NCBI RefSeq assembly: GCF_013033515.1
Contig: NZ_WQEG01000002.1
Span: 310,001 to 374,000 of the forward strand
Reading direction: 5' to 3'
DNA: 64,000 nucleotides
Source of the DNA: Ruegeria sp. HKCCA6707
Lineage (GTDB): Bacteria > Pseudomonadota > Alphaproteobacteria > Rhodobacterales > Rhodobacteraceae
Each line of letters begins with the position of its first letter. Within the stretch, counting starts at the first letter, position 1. This document shows, piece after piece, positions 46,335 through 55,317 of the stretch. Both the position numbers and the translations under genes were made by a program. The notes beneath the pieces were generated by a model. It was not told where the DNA came from, made no database searches, and saw only the letters and a program-made list of their open reading frames with translations.

Positions 46335-47948
46335 TTATTCAACATGATGAGCAAGCCTACCGTCCCACTCTTCTGTTGGAACTTTTGGTTTAGGCGGATC
46401 TGCTATGTATGACGGTGTCATAATCTGTGTTCCGTTCTCATTGAACACATCGACAATGTTTTCACGCAAATCGGACAAAATCTTGGGCAGGCTCGATCCG
46501 CGCGAAGTGTATGCGTTGATCTCATAATTGATTGCGTAGTCAGCCAGTTGCGTCCAAAGCACAAAAGGTTCAGGGTTCTTTCTTAACCCTTGAGTTCGGT
46601 GAGCTGCCTCTATCAGCATCGCTTTGATCTTCTTTGGTGGCTCCTCGTATCCGATCCCTACTGTCGTGTGAACCAACAGCCCTCGGCCATCCACTTTACG
46701 CGAGTAGTTTACGACCTCGGAATTGAGCAGCTGTGCATTTGGAATGCTGATCATCTCGTTCTTGATCGATTTGATGAGTGTTTCCATCAGTTTAATCTCA
46801 GTGACGTCGCCAATCTTGTCGCCAACCTGAATGCGATCACCGACGTTGGTACTGCGTCTGTAGATGACAAACAGACCGGCCATCATATTTGACACAACCG
46901 TGTTCGAACCGAGCGAAACCATGATACCCGCCAGAATTGTCAAACCCTGAAAAGCCCGGGAGTCGGAGCCGGGAATATAGGGATAAGCGAACACCAGTGC
47001 GATCACGATGATCAATGCCCTGACCAACATTTTTGTGGGTGCAATCCAATGCTCTTCAAAGTCTTTGAGTTCAAAAGCGCCGTTTTCAAGATTCTCAAAA
47101 AACAGATCGATGCCACGAATGGCCAACCGTGTCACAGCTGCGATGATACCGAGCATGATAAGGTTGGGTATGTATCCAACAATGGCGAGAACAACGGTGA
47201 CGAGCGGTTCGCTCACGTACTTCAAAAGTATTTGGGCAATAGCCTGCGTCTCAGCAAAGGAGAGCAGCACCAATGATAGGTAGTAGTAAAAGAAGAATAA
47301 AAACATGACCCACATCAATATGTGGATTAAATAGACGATAATCGAGGCAATTGCCCTACTTCTCAAGATCGACTTCGTGGCTTCCTCAACGCTTTCAGCT
47401 CTCTTTTCTAGGTTATTTTTGATATAGCCCAATAGCTTTCGCCGCTGCGCAAAAAACGTATACGAAGCGAGTGCAAAGACTGCCGTCCAAGCAAATGCAG
47501 CCATCGCACTATCTACTCTGCCCTCATTAGACCGGGCATCTCGGTATTGAAGGATTGCTGTCTCAATCGCTTCAGCCTGAAGCCCAGCCAGGACATCAAT
47601 GGCCATTTGTTCGTGCTCAGCATCAGCTTGGGTGGTTATCGTAACCATTTGCCCGTCAACGCGTATCATTTTCCCAAATTCAGCGTCCGAAACTTGAATT
47701 TGAACCGAAGCTCTCGTCGAAGCATCGGCGACCTGAGCGATCCGCTCCTCGATCTTTCTCGCTCGTTCGGTCGCGGGCAGCGCACTTGATCCGCGAACCA
47801 AGAACAACTCTTCACCATCCACAATGACCGGTGCAATGAATTCGGGATCATCTCCATCTTCAGCCGGTGCGAGAATTTCTTCCGACTGAGCAAACGCGAC
47901 ACCGCAGACGAATAGAAGTGTCAGCAACCAAAGTGTAAGAGCCCTCAT
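46335..47948 (-). CDS. MscS-family mechanosensitive channel with N-terminal periplasmic region
   Basis: A 537-residue protein. Residues 1-20 are a signal peptide. A periplasmic coiled region (about 25-155) precedes four or five membrane helices and the MscS pore/beta domain (about 330-520; GLTILAGIMVSLGSNTVVSNMMAGLFV, then VGDRIQVGDKIGDV). It would open under membrane tension and release solutes. Its ATG overlaps the stop of the preceding MscS gene, so two different channels are made from one transcript. Confidence 0.9.
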   Translation of the reverse strand: MRALTLWLLTLLFVCGVAFAQSEEILAPAEDGDDPEFIAPVIVDGEELFLVRGSSALPATERARKIEERIAQVADASTRASVQIQVSDAEFGKMIRVDGQMVTITTQADAEHEQMAIDVLAGLQAEAIETAILQYRDARSNEGRVDSAMAAFAWTAVFALASYTFFAQRRKLLGYIKNNLEKRAESVEEATKSILRSRAIASIIVYLIHILMWVMFLFFFYYYLSLVLLSFAETQAIAQILLKYVSEPLVTVVLAIVGYIPNLIMLGIIAAVTRLAIRGIDLFFENLENGAFELKDFEEHWIAPTKMLVRALIIVIALVFAYPYIPGSDSRAFQGLTILAGIMVSLGSNTVVSNMMAGLFVIYRRSTNVGDRIQVGDKIGDVTEIKLMETLIKSIKNEMISIPNAQLLNSEVVNYSRKVDGRGLLVHTTVGIGYEEPPKKIKAMLIEAAHRTQGLRKNPEPFVLWTQLADYAINYEINAYTSRGSSLPKILSDLRENIVDVFNENGTQIMTPSYIADPPKPKVPTEEWDGRLAHHVE

Positions 47949-49267
47949 GATTTTGCTCCTTCTGCGGGAATAATGTGCACATCGCGTTGCGGGAACGGTA
48001 TAGATATTCCTTCTTTGTCAAACCGCTCTTTTGCTTGGCCGGTCAGGTCCCAAAAAACGGTCCAATAGTCATCTGACTTGGACCAAGGGCGACAGAAGAT
48101 GTTGACGGAGTTGTCTCCCAACTCACCCACGAAGATCTCTGGTTCTGGCGTTTTTAGGCAAAGCTGGTGTCGCGCAACCAAGTCTTTGAGCACTTCAATT
48201 GCTTGGGCAGCGTTGTCCGAATAGGCGATTCCAAAGACCAGATCGACGCGACGTTCTTCGGATGCGCTTACATTGGTTATCACGTCCCCCCAAATCTTGC
48301 TGTTCGGGACTATGATAATCTGATTGTCGAATGTTCTGATCTTGGTTGAAACCACCGACATCTCATCAACAAATCCCGAAGAGCCACCAACCTGAATATA
48401 GTCGCCAGTGTCGAATGGCTTGAGAACCATGATCATCAAACCGCTTGCGAGGTTTCCTAGCGTTTCCTGCAATGCGAAACCTAGGATGAACGACAAACCG
48501 CCAAGTACGGCAAAAAGCGGTGTAACGTTAACTCCGAACAAAGCTAAAACGACGAGTATGCCAAGGACGAAGACGGCCCAGTACACGGTGGTGGCAATGA
48601 AGCGTTTCAGCATTCTGGAGATAGTCGGTATTTTGTTCAGACCCTGTTCAGTGACACGGCGCACTATTCGAGCAACGAACATCATGGCCCAGACTGCCAA
48701 CAAAACACCCAGACCGGCCATCAGCAGACCGACGCCCCCTTCCCACGAGAACAACCACGCCCAAGCGTTCTGAAAAAGTGTTTGAAGATCGGTCGTTTTT
48801 AGGGCTCCCGTTTTCAACGCGAGAATATAGTCAGTATGCGGCTCCAGATCTTCCGCCTTTGCGCCTTTCAGGGTCCATGCTTCGAGCACCAGGTGATACT
48901 TGTTGAGAATGTCTGATCCAGCGTCGTTCAAGGAGGACAACTGAGACCGCAAGTTGTCTTCCCGAGTTCCGCTCGCCGATCGAAGTTGCAAGTTTACTTG
49001 CGCGACTTCTTCGAGCCGAGAACGTACATAACTCTGCCAAGTACCAGCGATCTGGGCAAGCTCTTCCACAGTTAAGGGAACAAGTAGGATCTCGAGATCA
49101 TCGGCCGCAATCATCTCATCAACGACTGCATTAATAAGATCGTCATTCTCGACCTCTACAGCCTCTTGGTCCTCCTCAGTTTCTTGCGCGCCGGCAGGAA
49201 AAGCACTCGAAAATGCCGTGAACCAAACGAATGACCAAATCATTAACGTTCTCAGCGATTGTCTCAT
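47945..49267 (-). CDS. MscS-family mechanosensitive channel
   Basis: A 440-residue protein from MRQSLRTLMIW (49267); the frame opens further upstream without conserved sequence. Signal peptide to about residue 27, an acidic periplasmic stretch, membrane helices near 180-200 and 235-290, then the MscS core (LGGLSFILGFALQETLGNLASGLMIM and DTGDYIQVGGSSGFVDEM) and cytoplasmic beta/vestibule domain. First gene of the tandem pair. Confidence 0.9.
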   Translation of the reverse strand: MRQSLRTLMIWSFVWFTAFSSAFPAGAQETEEDQEAVEVENDDLINAVVDEMIAADDLEILLVPLTVEELAQIAGTWQSYVRSRLEEVAQVNLQLRSASGTREDNLRSQLSSLNDAGSDILNKYHLVLEAWTLKGAKAEDLEPHTDYILALKTGALKTTDLQTLFQNAWAWLFSWEGGVGLLMAGLGVLLAVWAMMFVARIVRRVTEQGLNKIPTISRMLKRFIATTVYWAVFVLGILVVLALFGVNVTPLFAVLGGLSFILGFALQETLGNLASGLMIMVLKPFDTGDYIQVGGSSGFVDEMSVVSTKIRTFDNQIIIVPNSKIWGDVITNVSASEERRVDLVFGIAYSDNAAQAIEVLKDLVARHQLCLKTPEPEIFVGELGDNSVNIFCRPWSKSDDYWTVFWDLTGQAKERFDKEGISIPFPQRDVHIIPAEGAKS

Positions 49268-50083
49268 CTGTCTGTCCCCTACTGCCTTAACAGTCGAAGA
49301 GAGCACACACAGACTTAAAAAATCCAGAATTATCTTGATGTTTGAATGTTTCGCAGTGATCAACAGATACTCTGTTTGGGTCTAACTCTAGATCTGATCA
49401 CTCACCCAGATCAGCCGGAAATATGTACTCTCCGGAAAACGCTTACGCCAGTTCGAGTAACTGCTACCCACCGCCCTCTTCCATCCCTCTACCGGTCGTG
49501 GGCCGTATTAACATCCAGAATGAGTTTCAGAGAAAGTCGGAGCGCAGCACGGAAAACAGAACCACAAAGCTCACTTACTGTTTTCACGAAAGCTTTTTCC
49601 ATCTTTGTTGTTTTTTATGCGACCGTTTTGGAATAGCTTCAACTGGAACAATCGAAAAAAGCGGCCAAACAGATCTAAGAAAGTACTCAGGAAACTTGCC
49701 GCCAAAACGTACCACCTTGAGGAGTTGTCGTATTACGCTCTCCGAAATTGACAGCAATTGGCCCTATCAAATATGCAAATTGGATACATAGAAAAATCAA
49801 ACATCAATATACCAAGATGTTTCCCGTAGTGAGTGCGGGCATCGTTTTGATTACCTAGCACTTTCCTACAGTCCTGCGTCGATCCCATCCCAGGGCAATC
49901 GACGCGGGGCATTTACTAACTTTTGATTTTAAAACAACTATTCTATTACAATGCCGAAGTACCAATGCACCGTGTGTGCTAGCACTAAAAAGTTTCAAAA
50001 ACGGTAGGTTTAGGGAAACTCCACGTCTTCTTTGAGCTCTCAGCAATCAGCGTATTTTTAAAGCACAGCTGCACGATGGAAAT

Positions 50084-50160
50084 AGCGGCTTTGGGCTCAA
50101 AGCGGCCTTGCGGCGCTGCAGCGGTTCGAACTGCAACCCAATCCCGAAAGCAGACATTGC
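50084..50160 (-). repeat. Degenerate intergenic repeat, copy 2
   Basis: Minus-strand core AAGGCCGCTTTGAGCCCAAA, preceded by a GCTGCAGCG arm and followed by a GC-rich tail; resembles the other copies in this segment. Confidence 0.4.
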
Positions 50161-50242
50161 AATGTTCAAGTTGATCTGGCGTTTTCACTGACTTAGCCCA
50201 ATAAACCGCCATTCAGTTTTCAGAAGCTGACGCTCGAAAAAT

Positions 50243-50280
50243 TCAGGCCGGCTGACGGCTCAGAGCCCAAAGCGGACATA
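50243..50280 (-). repeat. Degenerate intergenic repeat, copy 3 (partial)
   Basis: Minus-strand TGTCCGCTTTGGGCTC overlaps only part of the consensus seen in the other copies. Confidence 0.3.
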
Positions 50281-50361
50281 CCCAACCTCCGCAAAATGTG
50301 TTGCTTGATAAAGGGCAGACTGTCCGCCACTCTTTCCGGATTGGTAGTTTGGGGTTTTGAC

Positions 50362-51954
50362 ATGACGGATAGTTATGACGTTATTATCGTTGGCGCCGGA
50401 AGCGCAGGATGCGTGCTCGCCGCTCGTTTGACCGAAGATGTAAAGCGTTCCGTTTTGCTATTAGAGGCCGGTGGATCGAACGACGACCCCCGAGTTTCCA
50501 CACCCGCAAAATTTGGCGCGCTCACTAATACACGCTTCGATTGGGCCTTTCGAACCGCCCCGCAGGGTGAACTTTCAGGGCGCCAGATCGCCTATCCGCG
50601 CGGTCGATGTATCGGCGGCACTGGTTCGATCAATTACATGATTTACCTGCGCGGGCATCCGAAAGACTACAACACGTGGTCCCAAATGGGTGCTAAGGGC
50701 TGGGGATGGGACGATGTGCTGCCCTATTTCAAGAAGGCTGAGAATTGGGAAGTCGATGGAGATCCTTCGATCCATGGAGACAGTGGTCCGCTAACTGTGA
50801 CTAAGCCAGGCGAGCGGTCGCCCTTGACCGAGACATTTATCCAAGCCTGCCAGCAGGCCGGGATTCCGTTTAATGGCGATCTGAATGGCACGGAATTGGA
50901 CGGCTGCGGTTATTTCCCCGCGACTTTGCAGGATAACCGGCGGGGCGGCACCGCGCAGACATACCTCTCCGCAGCGATGGGGCGTCCCAACTTGACCGTT
51001 GTGACTGGCGCGACTGTCATGTCGTTGCAACTTGAGGGCAGTTCTGTGACCGGTGTGAATTTTGTCGCCAAGGGCGAACTGAACAATGCAACAGCACAGG
51101 AAACCGTCTTGGCGGCGGGGGCCATAGGTTCACCACAGATCCTGCAACTCTCAGGAATTGGCCCAGCAGACCTGTTGAACAATGTCGGCGTCCCGGTGAA
51201 GCATGACCTGACCGGTGTGGGCGAAAATCTGCAGGATCATTTTCATTACCGCGCCCGTTGGGAAATCGATCAACCCTTGACCTTCTTTGGCCGAAGCTCT
51301 GAGCAAACTGCGGAAGTTGAGCGTCTCTACTCAGAGGAGTCGCGCGGGCCCCTGACAACGAACCACTTTGAGTCTGGTGCATTTCTGAGATCCGGACCTC
51401 ATGTCGATATTCCCGATATAGAACTGCTTATGATCCCATATTTCATAAGCTTGGGAGCCCCGGAGTATCGCCCACCGGATCGCCACGGTTTCACAATCTC
51501 TGGTTTTCCGACCCGTCCTTGGAGCCGAGGGCGTGTGACGATTGCATCAAGCGACCCATTGGATCGGCCCATTATCGATCCTGGATATCTTAGCGATCCG
51601 GCGGACGTCGATCTGATGCGCGCGATCATCAAAGAAGCGCGGAAGATTGTGTCACAGGAAGCTTTTGCGAAGCTCGATCCAGTTGAGATATCTCCAGGGG
51701 CGGACGCCCAGAGCGACGAAGAACTTCTTGCGGACATCCGCGAGATTTCGTCGACGTCTTTTCATCCCGTTGGCAGTTGCAGGATGGGGCAAAGCGATGA
51801 TTGCGTCGTTGCTCCCGACTTGAAGGTGCACGGGCTTGAAGGGTTGAGTGTTGCCGATGCGTCTGTGATGCCGCAAATGAACACCGGACATCCCAACGCG
51901 CCGGTGATTATGATTGCTGAAAAAGCTGCCGAAATGATCGCCGCGCGGGTCTGA
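50362..51954 (+). CDS. GMC-family FAD oxidoreductase (choline dehydrogenase-like)
   Basis: A 530-residue flavoenzyme starting MTDSYDVIIVGAGSAGCVLA (50362). FAD is held by the GAGSAG loop; CIGGTGSINYM is GMC signature 1. The catalytic His-Asn pair sits in FHPVGSCRMG and NTGHPNAPVIMIAEKAA. Family members oxidise alcohols (choline, aliphatic or polyethylene-glycol alcohols). No betaine-aldehyde dehydrogenase is nearby, so choline is not supported. It is followed, on the opposite strand, by a TSUP permease and a LysR gene. Confidence 0.9.
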   Translation: MTDSYDVIIVGAGSAGCVLAARLTEDVKRSVLLLEAGGSNDDPRVSTPAKFGALTNTRFDWAFRTAPQGELSGRQIAYPRGRCIGGTGSINYMIYLRGHPKDYNTWSQMGAKGWGWDDVLPYFKKAENWEVDGDPSIHGDSGPLTVTKPGERSPLTETFIQACQQAGIPFNGDLNGTELDGCGYFPATLQDNRRGGTAQTYLSAAMGRPNLTVVTGATVMSLQLEGSSVTGVNFVAKGELNNATAQETVLAAGAIGSPQILQLSGIGPADLLNNVGVPVKHDLTGVGENLQDHFHYRARWEIDQPLTFFGRSSEQTAEVERLYSEESRGPLTTNHFESGAFLRSGPHVDIPDIELLMIPYFISLGAPEYRPPDRHGFTISGFPTRPWSRGRVTIASSDPLDRPIIDPGYLSDPADVDLMRAIIKEARKIVSQEAFAKLDPVEISPGADAQSDEELLADIREISSTSFHPVGSCRMGQSDDCVVAPDLKVHGLEGLSVADASVMPQMNTGHPNAPVIMIAEKAAEMIAARV

Positions 51955-52084
51955 GTGAAAAACTGCTAGGCGTCAGATAAGAGGCATTTTTGCGAAAGAT
52001 TCACCAGTAGCTTTGTCCCGCTTATGGGGATTTGCAAAGTTTAGTTGGGAGTGTCCGGTTAGGGCTGCGACCCGCCAACCATGC

Positions 52085-52156
52085 AAACCGCAAAGAACGG
52101 CAATATTGAGCCCAATCGACCGATGCTGCAATTCGTACGAACGGCAGCTTTGCAGT
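52085..52156 (+). repeat. Degenerate intergenic repeat, copy 4 (two units)
   Basis: Two related units, AAAGAACGGCAATATTGAGC and GAACGGCAGCTTTGCAG, flank GATGCTGCAATTCG in the 208-base spacer between the GMC and TSUP genes. Confidence 0.45.
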
Positions 52157-52162
52157 TTTATT

Positions 52163-52921
52163 CTACAAGAGAAAAAATGTCCCGCTGTCATAGAGCAGTT
52201 TCACGGCGGTTAGCGCCAGAAAACCATAGACAACTTTCACAAAATCTCTCTGATTTGCAACTGTGTGGAGCCGAAAACCGATAAAGACACCGAACAACAG
52301 CATTGGCGATAGCACGGCGCTGATCTGCAAGCTCGTTAATGAAAGAGTTCCGAACGCCCCGTAGGCGATGGTCTTCAGGAAGTTCAATATGAAGAAAAAG
52401 ACCGTGTTGGTTCCCACAAACCAAGACTTCTCGAGCTGCTGCCGCAGCAAGTAGCCCTTCACCGGCGGACCGCCCGCATGGGCGATGAAGCTGGCGAACC
52501 CAGAGAGCGCTCCAAGTGCAATAACGACTGGCCGCGGCGTTTCTTGTTCAGAGAGTTCCACCCGAGTCGAGGCGATGAATTGCATCACGAAGAACGCCGC
52601 GAGGAGCCCGACCAGAAACTTCACCGCATTCGCATCCATGTAGTGAAACGACAAGCTTCCTAAACCCAGACCAACAAGGGCTGCTGGCAGCAAACCCAGT
52701 ATGATCCGACGATCCCAAGTGGCTCGGTAGCGCCAAACAATCAACAGGTCCATTGTTAGCAAGATGGGCATCATGACTGCAGCTGCGAACTGAGGTGTTA
52801 CAAAAAGCGACATCAAAGGAACCGCCATCACACCCAGACCGCCACCAAAACCGCTTTTAGACACACCCGTCAGCACAATGGCCACGACCGCAATGACATA
52901 GAATGCAATTGATTGATCCAT
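52163..52921 (-). CDS. TSUP-family (TauE/SafE) membrane permease
   Basis: A 252-residue protein with about seven to eight membrane helices. The family signature includes TGVSKSGFGGGLGVMAVPLMSL near the N-terminus and GFASFIAHAGGPPVKGYLL in the middle. TauE/SafE proteins export sulfite, sulfoacetate or other organosulfur anions; others have unrelated substrates. The LysR gene diverges from it. It could release sulfite made by the monooxygenase cluster 10 kb away, but nothing but family name supports that. Confidence 0.85.
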   Translation of the reverse strand: MDQSIAFYVIAVVAIVLTGVSKSGFGGGLGVMAVPLMSLFVTPQFAAAVMMPILLTMDLLIVWRYRATWDRRIILGLLPAALVGLGLGSLSFHYMDANAVKFLVGLLAAFFVMQFIASTRVELSEQETPRPVVIALGALSGFASFIAHAGGPPVKGYLLRQQLEKSWFVGTNTVFFFILNFLKTIAYGAFGTLSLTSLQISAVLSPMLLFGVFIGFRLHTVANQRDFVKVVYGFLALTAVKLLYDSGTFFLL

Positions 52922-53007
52922 CTTGAGAGACCCTCAGCTTTCGGGTCCACGCATATCGAAGTAAATAAAATCTATGAAACGGTTAAAATTCGATTTAAAA
53001 ATCTGGT

Positions 53008-53871
53008 ATGGAGATTTTACCCGACCTCAAAGAGCTGCGCACCTTCGCCATGTTGGCGGACGAACTCAGTTTCACCCAGGTGGCAGCACGACTAAATACC
53101 GTCCAATCCGCAGTCAGTACTCAGATCAACAAGCTCGAATCTAGCCTTGGTCAGCAACTTGTGTCTCGCGGGCGGGGCAGGAAAGTTGCCCTTACACCAG
53201 ATGGAGAGGTTTTTCTGGTCTACGCCAAACGTATTCTTTCTCTCACCGAAGAAGCGGTAGAGGCGGTACAAACAGTCAATGCTCGTCAGGTCTTGAGGTT
53301 GGGAACGACAGTGACACTCGCCATGTCACTTGTGGCAGAGACCTTGACTACTTTCGCCAAATTGCGACCCGACATTCAGATTCAGATCCAATGCGACCGC
53401 AGTGATCGATTGCTTCAGCGTCTAGAGGAAGGGGATATCGATGTCGCTTTCATGATGGACCAAGGACGCCATAGCTTACGCGCGTTTGTGCAGTCTGTTG
53501 AATTGGCATGGGCTGCGTCGTCCAACTTTGAAATGCCGGTTGAGGGGCCTGTCCCTTTGGCATTTCTGACGGACGGTCGAGACCTCAGACGCTACGCTTT
53601 ACGCGCCTTGGACGCCGCAGGAATGAAAGGGCGCGTATCGCACCTCAGCCCACATCCGGTGGGGGTCAGAACGCTGGTTCAGGCCGGTCTCGCGCTTTCT
53701 GTGATGCCGTCGCACACGATTGTGTCGCCCTTGGTACATGCCAAATCGTCCTTTGGCCTACCACAACTCGCGTCCGTCGCTTTGGCCGCGTACCAAGCAC
53801 CACATGATCCCAGCGGTTGTCAGGGAATATTGATTGAGCAACTAGCCTTCGCATCGAGCAAGACCCAATAG
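53008..53871 (+). CDS. LysR-family transcriptional regulator
   Basis: A 287-residue LTTR. Residues 5-65 are the HTH (ELRTFAMLADELSFTQVAARL then SAVSTQINKLESSLG). The effector-binding domain follows. It diverges from the TSUP gene across an 86-base gap and probably regulates it and perhaps the GMC gene. A T-N11-A type site was not obvious to me. Confidence 0.88.
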   Translation: MEILPDLKELRTFAMLADELSFTQVAARLNTVQSAVSTQINKLESSLGQQLVSRGRGRKVALTPDGEVFLVYAKRILSLTEEAVEAVQTVNARQVLRLGTTVTLAMSLVAETLTTFAKLRPDIQIQIQCDRSDRLLQRLEEGDIDVAFMMDQGRHSLRAFVQSVELAWAASSNFEMPVEGPVPLAFLTDGRDLRRYALRALDAAGMKGRVSHLSPHPVGVRTLVQAGLALSVMPSHTIVSPLVHAKSSFGLPQLASVALAAYQAPHDPSGCQGILIEQLAFASSKTQ

Positions 53872-53872
53872 C

Positions 53873-53915
53873 GAACGTTCGCACACTCGCAGCGAACGGC
53901 GACTTTGTCCGCTAC
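53873..53915 (+). repeat. Degenerate intergenic repeat, copy 5
   Basis: Core CGAACGGCGACTTTGTCCGC, directly behind the LysR stop codon. The rest of the spacer to 54068 shows nothing else. Confidence 0.45.
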
Positions 53916-54068
53916 ACAGACGCTCGCCTAGATCTGCACAACGACCGCTTCGAATGCACGATGGTCGCAAAGCGCATGTTTGTGTGCTAAGTCTTCACGC
54001 AAGATCATAAACACCCCTGATAACAATGCACACTATGCGAGCTCTCTAATCTGACGTAACCTGCCGAG

Positions 54069-55172
54069 ATGCCAAAGCCTAAGATCAGAAAGCTTGCGGC
54101 CATCGTTTCGGTCGATGTCGTTGGTTACTCGCGTCTCATGCAAATTGATGAAGAGGGAACCCTAGCACGGCTTGGAGTGTGCTTCGACGGTATCGTTTCG
54201 CGCCGGGTCGCAGTACATGACGGGCGTGTTGTTAAAACAATGGGAGACGGCCTGTTGATTGAGTTTCCAACGGCAGTAGATGCGGTTGCCTGCTCGTTGG
54301 AAGTCCAAAAAGTCATCGCGGAACGGGAAGCCGACATAGCCGACGACCTGAAAATAACTCTTCGTACCGGCGTAAACATTGGCGACATTGTTGTCATTGG
54401 CGATGACATTTTTGGGGACGGCGTAAATCAGGCGTCACGCCTTCAAGAAATTGCCAAACCAGGTGAGCTTTGTATCTCGGGCAGCGTGTTTGATCAGGTC
54501 AAAGCCAAAATTGAGCATGCCTTTGTAGATCTCGGTCATCGAAAACTAAAAAACATTGTGCAGCCTGTCCGAGCTTATCGTTCGACTTTGACGGCTGCAG
54601 GAGAAGAGACCAAGCCGATTGGCTGGCCGTTCCTCACGGCAGCTAAACGAGAACCAGTCACTGCAGGCGGATGTCTGTGCGGAGCAATTCGCTACCAGGT
54701 TTGGTCTCTGCCAGTCGCTGTTGGGTTTTGCCATTGCAGACACTGTCAACTGGCTCTTGGTTCGCCATTGAATGCATGGGCGATTTTCGAGAAGCCAAAT
54801 GTGACGTTCGAAGGCGAAGAACCGGGCTTGTACGCTTCTTCAAAGCTCTCTGAGCGCGCATTTTGCAGGAATTGCGGGACTAGCATTTATACCGACATCA
54901 AAGACATCGGATACTATTCGATCCGTGTGGGGACGCTCGACAATCCAGCTGATTTTCCGCCTGAGCTTCACTATGGCGTCGAAAGTCAAATACCTTGGGT
55001 CGACATACATGACGACTTACCCAGAATTAGAACAGAAGAAGATCCGCGGATGTCATCCCGTTGGGTTGCTGTGGGTGAACCAAGCTCCGGACCAACTCCA
55101 CCTTTTTCAGAGGATCGCGTTGCTAACAGGCTAGAAGGAAAGAAGATTGATCCCGCAAAGGACAGTGAATAA
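54069..55172 (+). CDS. Fusion of a class III nucleotide cyclase with a GFA (zinc, Mss4-like) domain
   Basis: A 367-residue protein. Residues 8-175 are an adenylate/guanylate cyclase catalytic domain: metal Asp D16 in VSVDVVGYS, D60 in KTMGDGLL, and transition-state N120/R124 in GDGVNQASRLQ, so it looks active. Residues about 195-310 are a GFA/CENP-V-type zinc domain with C202/C204 (GGCLCGAI), C221/C223/C226 (FCHCRHC) and C266/C269 (FCRNCGTS). The C-terminal 50 residues are polar. GFA was named for glutathione-formaldehyde adducts, but most members are uncharacterised. The frame is continuous, so this is a true fusion as sequenced. It might couple a small-molecule or redox signal to cAMP. Confidence 0.88.
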   Translation: MPKPKIRKLAAIVSVDVVGYSRLMQIDEEGTLARLGVCFDGIVSRRVAVHDGRVVKTMGDGLLIEFPTAVDAVACSLEVQKVIAEREADIADDLKITLRTGVNIGDIVVIGDDIFGDGVNQASRLQEIAKPGELCISGSVFDQVKAKIEHAFVDLGHRKLKNIVQPVRAYRSTLTAAGEETKPIGWPFLTAAKREPVTAGGCLCGAIRYQVWSLPVAVGFCHCRHCQLALGSPLNAWAIFEKPNVTFEGEEPGLYASSKLSERAFCRNCGTSIYTDIKDIGYYSIRVGTLDNPADFPPELHYGVESQIPWVDIHDDLPRIRTEEDPRMSSRWVAVGEPSSGPTPPFSEDRVANRLEGKKIDPAKDSE

Positions 55173-55199
55173 CGGCAGGTTTGTCCGCCGACCGGACCT
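55171..55199 (+). repeat. Degenerate intergenic repeat, copy 6
   Basis: Core AACGGCAGGTTTGTCCGCCG begins at the stop codon of the cyclase-GFA gene. It marks the right end of the repeat-bearing segment. Confidence 0.4.
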
Positions 55200-55317
55200 T
55201 AACACTCCGCTCCCGGAGATCTCTCCGGAAGCTTTTGATTGACACAAAATACCGGGCCAATGGACTGCGGCCACGCGCAACATTTACTGCAAAGCGCGGG
55301 CCGATCCGCGGATTTTG

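Larger units (their letters stand above)
49268..50361. other. 1.1-kb AT-richer spacer without a supported gene
   Basis: Open frames here (for example 49423-49791 and 49985-50212) have no family resemblance, poor codon quality or no ribosome site. It presumably carries the promoter for the mscS pair at its left end and for the GMC gene at its right end. Repeat copies occur at about 50084-50160 and 50243-50280. It may be decayed sequence at an integration junction. Confidence 0.5.

Noticed and set aside
49423..49791. 122-codon open frame in the 49.3-50.4 kb spacer
   Set aside because: No ribosome site, no signal or domain, odd Cys/Phe-rich composition; probably chance in AT-rich DNA.
49985..50212. 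75-codon minus-strand frame overlapping repeat copy 2
   Set aside because: Coincides with a degenerate repeat; no family resemblance.
50362..51954. Naming the GMC enzyme betA (choline dehydrogenase)
   Set aside because: No betB, betC, betI or choline transporter is adjacent, and GMC specificity cannot be read from motifs.
45053..55317. Calling the AT-rich segment a prophage or integrative element
   Set aside because: No integrase, transposase, tRNA attachment site or phage structural gene was found.
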